From a virus: a DNA stretch of 30,002 nucleotides. Every line of letters starts with the position of its first letter. The first letter of the stretch is position 1. The stretch lies in IMG/VR virus record IMGVR_UViG_3300044960_000642, positions 1 to 30,002 of that record. One strand, given 5' to 3'. A program made the position numbers and the translations under genes. The notes beneath the pieces were generated by a model. That model had not been told where the DNA came from. It saw only the letters and a list, made by a program, of their open reading frames with translations, and ran no database searches. Below are positions 28,571 to 30,002 of the stretch, in pieces.

Positions 28571-28599
28571 AGCCTGCGCTCTGCCGAGGTCCGCGTCAA
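28571..28599 (-). promoter_or_regulatory. leftward early promoter with repeated element
   Basis: On the minus strand TTGACG (28594-28599) and CAGGCT (28571-28576) lie 17 bp apart, matching the promoter at 20464-20492 in -35, spacing and most of the -10. A second ACCTTGACG occurs at 28628-28636, 34 bp upstream, as a direct repeat. It could be a second promoter or part of an operator. The start lies about 50 bases before the ATG at 28517. Confidence 0.6.
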
Positions 28600-28645
28600 G
28601 GTTTCTCTTGCATGTTCGCGTCGGGACCGTCAAGGTGACGCGTGC

Positions 28646-28709
28646 TGGTGTCGATAGGGGAAGCGACACCAACAGCGGGGGCCGGCCCGCCGAGCACGGT
28701 CCGGCCCCC
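28646..28709 (+). promoter_or_regulatory. two hairpins in the leader of the LPETG gene
   Basis: Hairpin 1 pairs 28646-28653 with 28664-28671 (8 bp, 10-base loop). Hairpin 2 pairs 28677-28685 with 28701-28709 (9 bp, G/C only, 15-base loop). They lie between the divergent promoter region and the ribosome site AGAGGAG of the 28736 gene. They may act as an attenuator or protect the 5' end of the mRNA. The rest of the gap 28518-28735 holds the leftward promoter. Confidence 0.55.
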
Positions 28710-28735
28710 TTGGCACCGAGAGAGGAGACCTCCCG

Positions 28736-29230
28736 ATGCGACGTGCATGCTACGCGGCCGCTCTGGCCGCAATCCTGGCCCTGACCATCGCCGGACCCGC
28801 GTCCGCCGACGACCACCCCGCCTTCACTGACGGCACCGAGCTCTACGAGCCCGGTTGCGCGCCGATCCCGGACGACCAGGGCGGCGGCGAGCTCTGCTGG
28901 GACGAGCAGGGCTTCGGTCCGCCGCTGCTGGTCCGGGTCGACGCCGAGCGGTGCACGGTCGTGTTCGACCCGCCGCACTGGGTCTGGCTCACCGTCCACG
29001 TCGAGCGGACCGACGGGTCCCGGACGTACCTGATGGTCCCGCCGACCGACGCGACCGTCCCGCCCGTCCCGCCGACGGTCGATCTCGTCCCGCCGGCGAT
29101 CGCGGCCCCGGCACATCCCGCGTCGTTGCCCGAAACGGGTGCGACGACCGGCCTGATGGTCGGCGCCGCGATCACGTTCATCGTTGCCGGTGCGGTCGCG
29201 CTGCTCCTCGAGCGTCGGAAGGGGCAGTGA
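28736..29230 (+). CDS. LPETG cell-wall-anchored surface protein
   Basis: This 164-residue protein has a signal peptide, ACYAAALAAILALTIAGPASA, cut before DDHPAF, then a beta-rich domain with two Cys pairs (about 40-85). A Pro-rich hinge (TVPPVPPTVDLVPPAIAAPA) follows, then LPETG at about 131-135, a hydrophobic helix (GLMVGAAITFIVAGAVALLL), and the basic tail ERRKGQ. This is the complete sortase sorting signal: after export, host sortase would link the Thr to peptidoglycan. It may alter the surface of infected or lysogenic cells. It starts a rightward operon behind two hairpins and is preceded by AGAGGAG. Confidence 0.85.
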   Translation: MRRACYAAALAAILALTIAGPASADDHPAFTDGTELYEPGCAPIPDDQGGGELCWDEQGFGPPLLVRVDAERCTVVFDPPHWVWLTVHVERTDGSRTYLMVPPTDATVPPVPPTVDLVPPAIAAPAHPASLPETGATTGLMVGAAITFIVAGAVALLLERRKGQ

Positions 29231-29403
29231 TGAACACGTACCGGCTGAACCGTGCCGAACGTGCGTGGCTCGCCGTCGGGCTCGGCATCATCGCGGCGCT
29301 CGCCACGCTCATCTGGCTGCTCGACCTCGAGGACCCGGCAGCGCCCGACTGCCCAACGGCCACGACCGAACCGGTCACCGTCCGCTGCGTGGAGGAGCCG
29401 TGA
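29230..29403 (+). CDS. small membrane protein
   Basis: This 57-residue protein starts in a TGATG overlap with the LPETG gene. Residues 1-12 are basic (MNTYRLNRAERAW), then one transmembrane helix (about 13-31, LAVGLGIIAALATLIWLLDL), then an acidic/Pro-rich outer end with two Cys. The C-terminal part would face outside. It may cooperate with the anchored protein. No family was recognised. The GTG of the next gene overlaps its stop as GTGA, with GGAGGAG just before. Confidence 0.65.
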   Translation: MNTYRLNRAERAWLAVGLGIIAALATLIWLLDLEDPAAPDCPTATTEPVTVRCVEEP

Positions 29404-30002
29404 TACACGACGACGTGAACCCGAACGGCGGAGAGCTGGCGCCCGTCGCGAAACTGTCCCGCGACGTACGTGCCACCGCCGCGCAGCTTGACCGCGACCA
29501 GGCACGTGAGCTCGTCGACCTCTACTACCGGCTGCAAGAGCACCGGATCGCTCTGGCCGGACAGGAACGGTCGTTGACCGCCGACGGACGGCCGTCACAG
29601 GTCGTGCATCACTTCGGCGAGCAGATGTTCTCGTTGGAGCGGCAGATGGTGTCCGTGCTCGGCAAGTACGCGCAGTCGCACGAGGTCGGCCGCTGGTCGC
29701 TCGCTCCGGTCGGGGTCGGACCCGTTCTCTCCGCCGGTCTGCTCGCCCACATCGACATCGAGCGTGCCCCGACCGTCGGGCACATCTGGCGGTTCGCCTG
29801 ACTCGACCCGACGGCCGTCTGGAACAAGGGCGAACGGCGGCCGTGGAACGCTTCACTGAAGGTTTTGTGCCGGAAGATCGGCGACTCGTTCGTGAAGCAG
29901 TCCGGCCATCCCGACTGTGTCTACGGGCACCTGTACCGGCAGCGTAAGGAGATCGAGCTGCAACGCAACGAGGCAGGTCTGTTCGCTGAGCAGGCGGCCC
30001 GC
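29400..30002 (+). pseudogene. IS110-type C-terminal-domain protein interrupted by in-frame TGA, partial
   Basis: From the GTG at 29400 the frame reads 133 codons: AKLSRDVRATAAQLDRDQAR, ARELVDLYYRLQEHRIALAG, then WSLAPVGVGPVLSAGLLAHI and IDIERAPTVGHIWRFA. A TGA at 29799-29801 follows, and then LDPTAVWNKGERRPWNASLK and on to the window edge with no other stop. This is the helix-hairpin-helix region of IS110/IS116-type transposases (G-V-G-P-V ... F-A-G-L-x-P), and the TGA stands where Gly is expected. No RuvC-like DEDD N-terminal domain is present, as in the phage stand-alone forms I know. The same frame continues with normal codons, so either a nonsense mutation or read-through is likely. Confidence 0.75.

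Noticed and set aside
29799-29801. TGA read as an amino acid (recoded genetic code).
   Set aside because: Many unrelated genes across the window end at TGA inside ATGA, GTGA or TGATG overlaps, where reading on would fuse most neighbours. Only two frames cross a TGA sensibly, and one of these is a hybrid remnant.

Overview
The window is the bulk of a tailed-phage (siphovirus) genome or prophage with high GC content. An actinobacterial host is the best guess. The left edge carries the C-terminus of a WhiB-type regulator, a family confined to Actinobacteria and their phages. There is also a sortase-type LPETG surface protein, an Rpf-like lipoprotein, very GC-rich third codon positions, and start/stop overlaps of the ATGA, GTGA and TGATG type throughout. 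Host genus cannot be fixed from the sequence. No integrase is visible, but a tRNA-like 3' end at 20591-20620 hints that the element is, or was, temperate.

Layout. (1) 112-18428, all leftward: the late virion cassette in HK97-like order. Reading leftward it runs HNH nuclease, a possible small terminase protein, large terminase, a two-helix membrane peptide, portal, prohead protease, major capsid protein, head-tail connector genes, two tandem tail-tube-like proteins, a tail-completion-like protein, a probable chaperone-position protein, tape measure, a large LamG-containing tail protein, a jelly-roll-like tail protein, endolysin (zinc amidase), two small membrane (holin-like) proteins, a long repetitive tail fibre and an SGNH-hydrolase tail protein. 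(2) 18638-20457, leftward: small accessory genes behind a promoter at about 20480, including a protein with sixteen 12-bp tandem repeats. (3) 20536-20830: no intact gene. It holds a large inverted repeat, a tRNA-like 3' end and a truncated amidase joined to it. (4) 20889-21699, rightward: a two-gene unit (a Cys/His-rich protein and an excisionase-like HTH protein) behind its own promoter. (5) 21703-28517, leftward: the early/replication block. Reading leftward it holds several small conserved phage proteins, an OB-fold/SSB-like protein, an HNH protein, and a RecA-fold replicative ATPase whose 3' end contains a probable replication origin. These are followed by an Rpf-like lipoprotein, a small membrane protein, a beta-helix protein, and the remains of a cytosine and an adenine methyltransferase. 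(6) 28736-30002, rightward: the LPETG protein, a small membrane protein, and an IS110-type C-terminal-domain protein interrupted by an in-frame TGA.

How it works together. Divergent transcription from about 28.6 kb separates the leftward replication operon from the rightward surface-protein operon. A second divergent point at about 20.5-20.85 kb separates the leftward accessory/late genes from a rightward regulatory pair, so this is the likely control and att region. The replication genes (ATPase, SSB-like, HNH) sit beside five copies of a 10-bp repeat and a consensus DnaA box. The capsid gene is bracketed by two hairpins that could set its mRNA level apart from its neighbours.

The observations most worth following up are the candidate origin (24426-24624), the tRNA-end/amidase junction (20536-20830), the hybrid methyltransferase remnant (21703-22491), the TGA-interrupted IS110-like gene (29400 to end), and the phage-encoded Rpf-like lipoprotein and LPETG protein.
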